A stretch of DNA of 64,000 nucleotides from assembly GCA_036250225.1 (NCBI GenBank), contig JAPZLL010000050.1, forward strand, positions 124,001 to 188,000, in the 5' to 3' direction. Below the pieces are notes generated by a model. That model did not search any database and was not told the DNA's origin. It worked only from the letters and a program-made list of their open reading frames with translations. This document shows positions 53,686 to 64,000 of this stretch, piece after piece (position 1 is the first letter of the stretch; each line of letters opens with the position of its first letter). The position numbers and the translations under genes are program-made. Origin of the DNA: Cercophora sp. LCS_1 (taxonomy: Eukaryota; Ascomycota; Sordariomycetes; Sordariales; Lasiosphaeriaceae).

Positions 53686-55349
53686 TGCATTACAACAAAA
53701 ATGAAAAAAAAAAAAAATTTATGGAAACTGGTAGGTTCGAGTTGTCGAGTCACCCAGCTGGAAGGCGAAAACTGAGATCGTCACGGCGGGACTGAAGTTG
53801 CATGAGGTTGCTGCCTAAAAACTAGAACGGGGGTTCTTGGCGAGAAACTGCAGTGGAGGCCACAGCTCAGGGGCTGTGTCAGAGTTCGCGCCGATAATCC
53901 ATTTGGCTTTCAGCCCAAGACAAAACAAGAAGTCTTTACAGATTTGGCGGCCAGAAGCGTCCAACTTTCCAGATCATCTTTAAAGGGAACCAGATCTGTA
54001 CTTTGCCCTCAATAGACACGGCATCCATGGCTCACCACCCAGGACGAACACACAGGCGAGACAGGTTTCAGACCATGGCGGCTGGAATCGATGGGCAACA
54101 AGCGAGGGGTATCGAGGGTCCCTTTTTAATTTGCGGTACTCGGACTTGGCAAATCATTGCCAGGGCCTGGATTGCTTCGTCCTTCGCGCTGATATAGGTT
54201 GCATGAGTATGAAACTTGGTTGGCATCCAACCCCCTGGCACAATACAGATGTCCCTTGGGTACGTTGCCAGTGAAGAGAGTATTTCACCCGATGAACAAG
54301 TGTACCATCCGACCCGAATGCGCGTCATTGAACTTGAGGCAAGCACCGTAGAGACCTCGTGACCGCAGTACCGTGCATTGTCTTGCCTTGCGCGTGATGG
54401 TCCTCCGGTCGACCACCCCCCTCAGAATGGCCTCGAGTTCGGAAATGGTGTAGGTACCTAGGTACTTAAGGCAGGACCATGCCCACTAAGGGACAATTTC
54501 GCATCACTTTCACGACGCATCGTTCTATCTTAGATCATCAACCCTCCGCGCTCCTCTTTCCTCCCACCCCACCAACACAGGTGCCTTCTCCAATGATGCC
54601 CGGGATGCCTCTTCTAGCTCTTGTTGCTCTCTCTAGCCTCTCGTTGGGTAGCTCTGCAACCGTTGCCGGTGTCGGGAACTTGGCTGTAATTCGGGCGAGT
54701 TCACCTACGCAACGAATAACAACATGTTCACGAGTTACTGGTTACTAACCGTACATAGTTTGTGTGTTTCGTGGCTTAGGCTGCACCAGTGAATTTGTGG
54801 CACTTGGACTTGGTGAATGCTTTTTTACTCCTCGACGTGGGTTGTATCAGGTTTTCTGTGATCAGCCTGATACCTCGGGGTCCGCTACCCGAGCGGATGA
54901 TGCATCTTGTCGGCTTCTACTACGCATTGGGAGGGTACCGGTTGGGGGTCTGGTTTCCGGCAGTGAGGATCCGGGGACAGCTCTAGTTTCATACTTGATG
55001 AATATAACAATCGGATTCAAGATGAAGAACCCGCGCAAGTGAACCTTGACATACCTTGGCAGTGCACAGTGCCTGCCAAGCTCGACGGCAGAGGGGTCGT
55101 GTCCAGCCAAGAGGCACAGGCGGCAATCAATGGGTGGCGGAGTATCGCACAGTCGCATTCAGCATCGCATCCTTGAAATTGCGATCCTTCGGAAACCCAC
55201 CTGAATTAAAGGGGCAGAGGTCCCCACATTTGCCTGTCTTCATGTCAACATCGTGTCGAAAACACACCACCATCAATCACCAGCGGTAAACAACCAACCG
55301 CGCACCCTTCAATTGACCCGCGCGAATACACGCATCAAAACCAGCCGAA
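53686..55349. other. Mostly non-coding; possible small secreted-protein relic at 54593-55189
   Basis: ATG 54593/54596 opens a signal-peptide-like MMPGMPLLALVALSSLSLGS that soon leaves frame. Downstream pieces in other frames look coding (for example FILDEYNNRIQDEEPAQVNL then DIPWQCTVPAKLDGRGVVSS, ending near 55189), but I could not join them by introns. A small Cys-containing secreted protein, broken or badly resolved, is possible. The rest of the interval shows nothing. Confidence 0.3.
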
Positions 55350-55948
55350 ATGGCACGCGACCGACTCCCCGCCGGCTTCGCCATCGCCCTAACAGCCCTC
55401 CACTCTCTCTCGCTCCTCGCATGCGTGGTCGCCATCATCGCATCCGCCATCTCAGCAGCTCAGACCCCCAAAGAAGCAGTCACCACCATCGGCGCCTTCG
55501 TCGCAGGCTTCTGGACAACCGGTGTCGATATCGCCGAGATCGTGGGCCTCGCAGACAGACAGCGCAACCGCCGTCGGTGTCCCGCCAAATGGCTGTGGCT
55601 CCTCGAACTGGTCACAGCAATCTTTTGCTTCGCGCTGCCGGCTGCGTCGACACTTGGATATGAGGAGGTGAGGTACCAGAGGTGTAGATATGTCAAGTAT
55701 GAGGACAGGGAGGCAATGGACTGCGGGCGGGATTCGGGGCCGATGCCAGCTGCTAGTCTGGCGTCGATGGCAGGGATTTATCTCGCTGCGTGAGTGAAAG
55801 CTGATCTGGTGACTGAGACAGAAATGCTGACATTTCCAGAACGATTCATACTGTGCTGTTTTTTATGACTGTCATTCAGCTGTGTGTGATTAAGAAGAGG
55901 GCAAGGTCTCCTGGTGGTGTAGAGACAGTTGCTCAGACGGAGAAGTGA
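55350..55948 (+). CDS. Small tetraspan membrane protein
   Basis: Two exons (55350-55789, 55840-55948; 50-nt intron with GTGAGT donor) give 182 aa. MARDRLPAGFAIALTALHSL starts directly in helix 1; further helices are IGAFVAGFWTTGVDIAEIVG, LWLLELVTAIFCFALPAAST and, across the splice, IYLAATIHTVLFFMTVIQLC. The loop between helices 3 and 4 has two cysteines. The tail is basic and hydrophilic. It belongs to the broad group of MARVEL-like fungal tetraspans, but I cannot assign it to a named family. Function unknown; probably plasma membrane or endomembrane. Confidence 0.7.
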
Positions 55949-56009
55949 TCTGGGAGATAATAGACAATCGAGAAGGATATAAAATGTTGAATAAAAAGCC
56001 ATTGAAACT

Positions 56010-57973
56010 TCACAACATGCCATCCCCGTCGTCATCTACATCAGCCGACTTACCATCTAGATGATCGCGTGATCTTTGCAGCGGTTGTACCACTCGCCTC
56101 AGCATAAGTTGCCTCCATCGCTCAGGAGGAGCGCTCCTATTCCCACCAAGACACCAAGCAACCGCTTCGGCATAGTTGTGACCACCCTCGCTATTGACGT
56201 TGCGCTGCCAATCCCGAGCAGCTATGACATCAAAGCAGGCATTCTCTTTATCGGTACTCCCTTCACCCCGCTCCCTCCGATACGATTGGGCTTCAATGAC
56301 AGTACCAAAGCACAGCTCTAGAAGAAGGATGCCCAGTTGATCCAGGGCATCCGAGTAATTGGCGGTGGTGGCCCTCCCCGTCGTTGAGGTGCTTTTGCCG
56401 GGATCAAGTTCGACTAAGTCGCTGCGGCGGATATGGGGTTGGCCCAGGAGGAAAACATTGCTGTCATCAGGGTCACTCAGGAAGTGGATATCCGTTTTGG
56501 TGATCCTCGCCAGTGGTAGCCATGGCGTGTCAAACAGCTGGACAAAGGACGTCGCTATGATGGTAGCAAGACTGTAGCGTTGTTTGCGGTTCGGGGTGGG
56601 AAACGGCGCGCCACTGAGGATGGTGCCCAATGTGATTGTCGTGGGAGCGACTTGGGAGGCACGGCACGAAACGGGTTTCACGTAGTACCTGGCGTCTTCT
56701 CCAACCAAGTACCCACAGGGGGACTCTCCGGAAACTCTCAAGTACTCGCAAATACTGGTTATCTGGCTTACATTGCTGAGTGAGGCGTCACTTCCGATCG
56801 CGGTGAGTGTGACACTTGGCGGTGGTCTGGAGTGGCAACGATATCAGCATCCCCGACCCCGATCTCCTAAATGTTTGACACGGGAGAAGTTGCATCATAC
56901 CTCAAGTGCCGAACAGAGGTTGCTGTTGTGGCTGTGGAACCCCGGCTGCTCCGTAGGGCTGACTTACTTGGCTGACCTTGCCGGTGATGCGGTTGGCGGA
57001 TGGTGAGCTGCTCAGGGGATTCTATGATGGTGATGTTCTGTTTTACAAGTGCAGCTACGGCGTCGGTGCCCTGCGAGATTCCGGTTGCGTGCAACTGCCA
57101 GTTTGTCGAGGTCAAATGCGCAAAGATGGCTTGAAATTCTGTCTGTTTCTCAACTCGGGAGTGAAGCAAGAGTTTTGCTTCCCGTCCCTGGCATTGGCAC
57201 TTCCAGTTCGAAGCGAGGATCCTGAATAAACTGCGGACTTGGATCCACGACGTTGAAACAACGCTCTCCATGGAGGCTAGTTGCTTAGTCGCCCTGTCTC
57301 TTGATATGCGCTGGTCGTTGTCGCTTGAGCCAAGCAACTTCTCAAGTTTGTCATTGAAGCCTTGAATCTGATTGAAAGTCTGGTTGCGTTCCGGCAAGTT
57401 GGCGCTGAATTTGGCACGGTATAACTCAAACATCACCCTGTCTTTAATGGCCTGGATCCTGCCCTGTGTCTCACCGAGTGTCGAGCTCTGGTTCAACCCA
57501 TGTGCGAGATCAAACAACAAAGAAACATTTGACAGGGCGGTTTAGAGGTGTGGAATTCTTACCGAGGAGGATAACCTGTCCTGCACTGCTTTTGAATCCA
57601 TCGCAAGCTCCCGGCCTAGATATTCCATGACCATCCTTATCCCCTGCATATATTCGACGTATAATACGTAAGAGTACCCGAGGCGCTTCTCCAGAAGGGT
57701 TTCGATGACAGGGTCTCTCCAGGCAGGTCCACCTGGTCTGGATAGGAGCACCTCGACCTTGCTCTCGTCAACCGCCAGAGGTAGGACGAGTTGCCTCAGG
57801 TTTCCAGTAAACAATAGTCGGTAGAATTCTAAGTTGCCGCGGCATTTCTTATGCTCGACTTGTATTTTTGTAAACCGGCCGAGACGCATGGCCAGCTCGC
57901 GACACTGGTCAAGGGCAGCGATTGCAATCGGGAAGGCTCCGAGGACAGCGCCTGCATTCTCGAAGCCGGACAT
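56010..57973 (-). CDS. DUF7580 domain protein
   Basis: Three exons (57973-57563, 57487-56964, 56826-56010) total 584 codons with the stop. The start MSGFENAGAVLGAFPIAIAA and the helical region LVLPLAVDESKVEVLLSRPG then WRDPVIETLLEKRLG are typical of fungal DUF7580 proteins. The C-terminal block RYSLATIIATSFVQLFDTPW, LDQLGILLLELCFG, DVIAARDWQRNV and YAEAVAWCLGG is the DUF7580 core, which in overall layout resembles a reduced protein-kinase lobe. The second intron needs the weak donor GTCAGC at 56963; a stronger GTAAGT 4 nt upstream would break the frame. The function of the family is not established; related proteins are often found among fungal cell-death and signalling genes. Confidence 0.7.
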
Positions 57974-58222
57974 TGGGGTGAATAGGGAGGATGAAGAGCG
58001 TCTAGCCGGTCTGGAGGAAGAGTGGCGGTCTTGTCAAACAGATGTTGAAGGTGGCCACCGCATGAGGTATTTGGGCTGAGACTACCCGCGCTCGGAGTCA
58101 AGTGCCGGGTTGGCCCATCCGATCGTGGACAAATTTGTGTGATGATATTGGCCTCTATTTTACTTCCATTGATATTCTACCTTTCAATGGACCCGGAATA
58201 AGTCGAAATACTTGCCAAAACG

Positions 58223-61200
58223 ATGAAGACAACGCCACAAACTACTGCACAGAGCGTTTTTGAAAAGACTCGAGATGTGCGACAGTCCCTTGAGGACTTG
58301 AGGGATTTCGCGGAAAAGATAAAACCTCGCAACTCCTTCGGCCTCTAACTAGAGACTGTCACAGACCTCACCGAGAGGTTCGCACTATGGGCCGGGAACT
58401 TGGGCGCCTTGCGCCGACCCGAATCCAAGCCCTCACTCGATGCCCGGCTGTCAGGAGACCCCGAAGTCCGCGAAGAGATACAATCTCAGCTTGATGAAAA
58501 GGCTGAGATGACAACCTGTAGTGAGTCGCCGTCTTCTTCATCTGCCATTCTCTAGGTCAAACACTAACTTTCATGCGAAACTTCAAGTCCAAAGGATTGT
58601 TCTCTACACAATTCCCTCGCTTCCTGTGGACGAGGGCCGAAAGGCATCTGGCGACGAGCGAAATGCCGACCAGGAAGATATTGACGCCATGCTCGATGTA
58701 ATCCAGGAATGCATTCGATCTCTATTCCGAATCGGGATCCTCGTCCGAAAAAGCACGACCCGCGATCGCTTTGAGAGAGCCCTGCGAGCACCCAATCTTA
58801 CGTTTTCCGACTTCTTCGACATCAACTACGTGAGAGAAAAACACGCCAAAATCCGGGACGAGTCGATATCTTCTCGTATCGGGGGGGCTATTACGAAAAG
58901 GAGGGAATTCATGGAGTGTTGCAGAGACCGCAGGTTTGCACTCGGCGAGGACGACACCGGTCTCGAAGAACGTACGACAGAGACAACAACAGCAGCTACA
59001 ACGTTTGTCCTTGACTCGAAAGTGGAGGGCGGTGGTTTCGATCCTGAGGACGATTCCACGTCATCAGAAGATGTAGCGCGCCGAAACCAGGAAATCCACC
59101 AGCAGCTCAAAGACATCCACGACACCATCTTACTGTTCATGAAAAAGATCAAGACACTTGAGATTGCCTTTTTCGACCACGACGACGCTCGAGACGGACC
59201 GTCAGAAGTCATCACCCACTCGATCGAGCGCACTGGGGCCAAGGCGACTTACACCAAGGAAACATGGAAACTTCACTCGAACCAAGAAACAAAGACGGTC
59301 GTTCGCCACTACCACATCACGGACCACATGGCTACGGGCCTCGCAAAATCACAAGGTCGGACCTATTCGGAATCAGAAGAGGCCTCGGGTGCGTACACCC
59401 GGGGCGAGGTGGTCCTGGCCTTCCCAACAAATGCCGAATCGGTTCCTGTGTTAGAGAACCAATGACTCTTTGCCTTTCTACCCATCCGGCAAATGGGCTT
59501 CAAGTTCCTCATCCACTCCGATTTTGACACGCAAGCAAACCGTCAAGGCATCGTCACAAGTTCCGCCAGAAATAAGGGACTGGCTGTCGGCATCGCTGAC
59601 GCTTTTGTCAAGGCTGTTCTTCAGCTATGCGAACATCCCACACTCAAATTCCAGTGGATGCGATATCTTCCACAGCAAGACGCCTATCCCTGGGACTCGT
59701 TCTGGGAGGGTGTGATTGACAGAATTAAGGATCGGCTCGCCTTACACCTTGCCCTGGTACCCGCCAGCCAAGGGCCGCTGCGGAAGATATGCGACTGCTT
59801 AAATCTTAAGGCGGATGGGCTTGACAGGGACGGCCAGCCATTGTTGCCCGATCTTCATCCTGAAAGGTACCTCTCAACGGAATACGACAGGTCCGACTTA
59901 ATACGCCTGAAGGACTACGGCTTGCAGTACATGTCTATCCAAGGTCATATTGCGAGGGCAAAAGCCGACCTTGCCTCTGGTGACGGAAGAATAAAGAGTC
60001 GGCTTGGTCAGGATTGGCAGACGCGAGTAGCAAAACTTTTGCGCATGCCATTCAGCAAAGGATGGGAAAGCCGAATTCGCGAAGTCAAAGAGCTCCAGCC
60101 CATTCCACTCCGAACAGGGGAATGGACCTCAACAACTCTTGGACCGGTTTACTACGCAGACCTTGAGGACACAGATTTGGCCATTCCGTCAGCGCTCACG
60201 CTCAGGGTTGTTGACCCGGCGGCGACCGCTAATACTTCCCGAAGAAGACTTTTCGATGATGTGGGCGTCCAGCACGCATCCATCCGCGATGTCCAGAGCG
60301 CAGTGGTCAAGCGTGTCGGTAAACGTCTTCAGCTCTCGGAAAGTGTGGAATGTCTACGCTTCTTGTTCCTAACCCAAAGCTTTGGATCGCCCGATATTGG
60401 GACACTGCCCATCTACGACCACCGTCAGAAACGCAAGAATGGTTTTTGAGTGGATATTTTTATTCGGGATGACGAACCGTACGGTGCGGCGCAACTTTTT
60501 TGCAGTACAGATGCTGGGTCTGATCCAGGATGCGGTGCACCTGGGTTCAATGTCTTGTTCGTCAACGATGCATATCTTGAGGACTGCCCGGCATTGTCTG
60601 ACTCAACTGAGGGTGAGATCACTAGTTGGGTCGATTGGCTGACGGAGATCTGCGACCTCACGACGTTAGTCGAGGTATACGACGTTGAACGCGCAGAGCT
60701 CACTCCAGCAGGGAAGTATGTCGCAAAGCACTGACCCGAGAAGTTTTGTTGGACTTTTGCGCGAGAACTGGTTTAAGACGCTTCGTTCCAAAGCAAAACA
60801 AGACGATCGCATTGTCGACACCATTTCAGAGATCCTGGTCTTGTGCCAGGGACCGGGAATAACTCTCCATCCACTCGGAATAACATACCTCCCTTTCCAG
60901 ACCTTGTCGCAGTCTGTAACCGCTTTATGGTCGACGGCGAGTTCTTCCCTGGGCTGAAGCTGGAGACATCTCTGGATAACGTCGCAGCCGGTGTTGACTG
61001 GGATTCTTTGAGCTCTGCATTTGAGCTTGGCCATGACCGCCCAATGCTGGACTTCGGAACGTCGGTGTTGCGATACATTGTCATGGCAAACAGTCGATCA
61101 TTGGAACCTCTCGCGGAACCGGACCGAATGCTACAGCCTTACACCTATTTGCAGTCCAAGATTGATGAATATGACAACCCCGACGAGCATCGGCAGAAGA

Positions 61201-63520
61201 TAATGTACGAGTTGCCAAGGCGCTTTTCACGGGTCCACACTAACAGCACTAGAACATGGTCGCCTCACGGAAGTGCGTGTATGTGCCCGAGACATCAATC
61301 TATTGCGATGGTTTCGCCGCTTCGAGTCTGGTCTTCACCCGTGGAGCTATTTTCCAAATACGTTTTGCGAACCCGCTATGTCGAAGCCTTCTCCCCTGCC
61401 CCTGACAAGCTGCTGCCCCTCAAGGCCTTCTTTGTTCACACGTTGGGCATTCGTGTTGCCTGTGACTGGCATGGTAATGTTGAAGATCTGAAGAATCACC
61501 AACAGAACGAAGAAATGGACCACACGAGGGCAACGGCACTGTGCAGGTGTCTTTCGGAGATGCGTCTGGACGGGGATGACGCCAGGGACTTAAAGTATTT
61601 ATTTTCCACTGTTCGTAAACTCTAGACAAGCAGGCTAACGGATGCCAGAGCAGCATTTCTTGAGGAGTGGCTCATCTTTTCTGTGGATGAAGAAGGGGAC
61701 ACTGCTTGGCACCAATCCTCGGACTGTTTGTGGTCCAGCGCCACCGCAATTAGCGGCAAGGTCGTCCTCGACAACCTCTATGCAGACCTTCAAGGATTCT
61801 TTGTCAACGTTCTAGGGGTCCCCAGGATGACAGCGGAGATGGTCTATGCCAAACTCAAGTCGAAAAAAACGACAACTTTACACCCCAAGAGGCCAAGGAA
61901 ACCATCATGGTCTTCAACTCGTTTCTGGCAACAAGTCCTGGGGTCTTTGACCAGGGGCCCGTTCTGGCAAACCGAATCTTCCCGGTGCGCTTTCCTGGCG
62001 GGGAGGTGAGCCTTTGCAACGAGGCCGACGCATTTTCGTTGCTCGACCGCAAACCGCTTGGCGAAACTTTCGCTCACGTCGCCAACTTCCTCGACTTTGA
62101 CCTACAGGAGCTCCGCAGACTCCAACCATTCATCCGATGGACTGGCCTTCAGGACCGTTACTTGTCTTCATCTGTCAAGGAATTACGTCTGCTGATAGAG
62201 GGTCCACACGAGCTATGTCATCTCCCCACAGAGAAGTCAGGGCAAAGGCGTACGCGTTGCTACGGTAGGCCACACCAATCATTCGTATCCGGCACAGCAC
62301 TGACAATGATCGCGTAGAATCGCAGCGTTCCTCAACAGTCCTCGGACGGATACCAACCCACATGGCCTGTACACTCTCCTTCGCGAATCGAGGACCCTAG
62401 AAACAGAAAGAATCACAGCCGAGCTTCTCCTAACCTAGGGCAACAAGGTCTATCGCGTCGAGAGGGACTCCATGCTCGTGCATGTTCGAGAGGCCGATGG
62501 ACTCGCGATTTACGTGCCGCGAAGCGAAGGAAGCCAGGAAGTGTGTTTCAACAGCAAACTTCCCAGGACTCTTTGTGAATGGCTCATGACGGATCCGACC
62601 ACGCAAATCGCAGAGGCAATACCACCCCAGGCCATCAACGCTGTTCAAAGCGTCCTGAACGCAAAGCCTTTTGCCGTGGGGGATACCCTGGATCAACATG
62701 GCATTGGAGAGATTAACATCCTCAATGTTGATGCCGATGCTGTTCAAGAGGATGCACTTACTCAAACCAGACCAACGTCCCCGGCAGGCTCTTTGCGACC
62801 TGTCCAGTCCACACCTGAAGCAGACTCCAGCGATAACGAGCGTGATTCAATGGAAGAGACCTACCGCATCCGATCCACGTCGCAGATTGAACGAGACAAA
62901 AAAATCGGCGCAGCAGGCGAACTTCGTGAGCAACCAGCCGCTTCTCTCCTTCCCCAAACCAAGAGAAGCTCTAACAAGAAATGCAGGCCTTCCAACTCCT
63001 CTCCAACCTCAACCCACCCCTCCCCAGCTTCTCCCTATCCAACTGGCAAAGCACCATCCGCCACTGCGTCACCCGTCACCCAGGCTTCTCAGACCTGCAA
63101 CCGTGGACCGGGACCGAAACGTCTGACATAGTCTACGACGACACCAGTGGCGAGCTCACAAGACTCCTCATCGAAAAGGGATATCTACCCCGCGGACTGG
63201 GAAAATGCAAAGCCGCGGTATTATCTCGAGGTCAAGTCGACGACAAAGGACTGCAGTACAAGGTTCTTTATGAGTAAGGCGCAGCATCACAGGGTATGTT
63301 TACCGTGTTGACTCGGATGGTGGATGGTGCTGACGTTGAACAGATGCAGGAAAATACGAATGGGAATGGGAACAGGGCATCGGTCTACATTATTTTCAGG
63401 GTTTTTGGTCTTGGGGCTGGAGATGTGGGTTTGAAGGTGTTGGTTGATCCAGAAGGTATGAGGGTAAGGGGGGAGCTGGAGTTTGCGGTTGCGTCTTGGT
63501 CTGTTGTTGCGTCTGGTTGA
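58223..63520 (+). pseudogene. Decayed chimera: fungal signalling-type N-terminus plus sacsin/NO VEIN-like (DUF3883) C-terminus
   Basis: ATG 58223 opens a helical N-terminus (SLEDLRDFAEKIKPRNSFGL, then LTERFALWAGNLGALRRPES), joined through an intron near 58520-58587 to CIRSLFRIGILVRKSTTRDR and IGGAITKRREFMECCRDRRF, the usual N-terminal region of fungal STAND-like proteins. From about 59100 the sequence turns into that of fungal sacsin/NOV proteins: LFAFLPIRQMGFKFLIHSDF, NKGLAVGIADAFVKAVLQLC, DPRSFVGLLRENWFKTLRSK, and finally LTRLLIEKGYL / RYYLEVKSTTKDCSTRFF and VYIIFRVFGLGAGDVGLKVL. Breaks include TAA 58346, TGA 59463 and 60447, frame changes near 60730 and 60900, and an extra C in CCCC at about 63188. 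The GHKL ATPase part of full sacsin-like proteins is not seen. Confidence 0.7.
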
Positions 63521-64000
63521 CGTTTTTTTAGGAATATTTAGTGCAAAGGTGGCGCCAGAGTGATAGGCACCCATATTTCACCCATGAGCCCCACGGGAGT
63601 TTGGCGGCCCGGGTGATATCCAGTCGCGAATGCCGAGGATGTTGTGCCTCACCACACACCTAATCACCTGTCCAATGTTGGTGGCGTCCCCGGTGCCCTC
63701 CAATTGGTCAGACTTGTTGCCCTGACCGCAGAGAGGATGACCAACAGTGGTTGTACCACCTCACCTTGGGCTCACAATAATCTGCAAAGAGTCTAGTTGG
63801 TAACAGTAGGGATGCCACAAGTAGTATTTGGACCCTGCTTGTGATATTGAGATTCGGGGTACGAGACCGCTAGCCGCACCCACACAGCGTGGTGATAGAA
63901 TGTAACCTCGTGACCCCAGCGCTGCCAAAAAAAAAGAAAAAGGCTGTCCTAATTACCGATTTGACTGTCTAGTGCCTCCTTTCCAGCTTGTGGTCGCGAC
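63521..64000. other. Intergenic region at the window end
   Basis: About 480 bp without coding signal or recognisable repeat. A nearly pure A tract is at about 63927-63940. Confidence 0.5.

Noticed and set aside
1..64000. Secondary-metabolite gene cluster or mobile element with intact transposase
   Set aside because: No polyketide, peptide synthetase, terpene, transposase or reverse transcriptase motif was found in any frame.

Overview
This window is nuclear DNA from a filamentous ascomycete (Pezizomycotina, probably a Sordariomycete; the order is inferred, not proven). The evidence is short 46-140 nt introns with GT..AG ends and CTAAC-like branch points, intron-rich genes on both strands, and families confined to or expanded in filamentous fungi: HET, 2EXR, DUF3176, DUF7924, DUF7580 and fungal rhodopsin-like membrane proteins. 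I see no rRNA, tRNA, CRISPR, operon or biosynthetic gene cluster. Gene models below were joined by eye from splice signals and reading phase.

Layout. 0-7 kb: a broken membrane-protein gene, a 2EXR gene and a HET gene. 8-11.5 kb: a secreted protein with an amphipathic-helix repeat and a small four-helix membrane protein resembling hydroxylaminobenzene mutase. 11.6-14.6 kb: a head-to-head pair of related P-loop GTPases, one ending in a CaaX prenylation box. 15-22 kb: an unassigned gene, a second HET gene and two multi-pass membrane genes, one frameshifted. 24-26 kb: a six-exon rhodopsin-like gene. 27-28.5 kb: a decayed DUF7924 gene. 29-30 kb: a second 2EXR gene. 30.2-32.3 kb: a visibly AT-rich, repeat-bearing stretch with almost no coding potential. 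32.4-43.9 kb: a DUF3176 membrane protein, a broken APSES-type domain, a third HET gene, a two-helix membrane protein, an ICMT-like methyltransferase, a small secreted protein and a Kelch-like protein. 44.7-48.6 kb: three broken genes (HET, AAA ATPase, cysteine-containing protein). 49.4-53.7 kb: an MFS transporter with one internal stop codon and a fourth HET gene. 55-58 kb: a small tetraspan protein and a DUF7580 protein. 58.2-63.5 kb: a long decayed gene joining a fungal signalling-type N-terminus to a sacsin/NO VEIN-like (DUF3883) C-terminus.

The contents resemble a fungal accessory compartment concerned with self/non-self recognition: four intact HET genes and one broken one, 2EXR genes, GTPases, a DUF7580 protein and an NOV-domain relic. 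The second theme is decay. Most in-frame stop codons that interrupt otherwise conserved reading frames can be explained by C-to-T or G-to-A change (CAA/CAG to TAA/TAG, CGA or TGG to TGA), as expected of repeat-induced point mutation (RIP) or cytosine deamination. The candidate most worth following as an undescribed system is the divergent GTPase pair at 11.6-14.6 kb.
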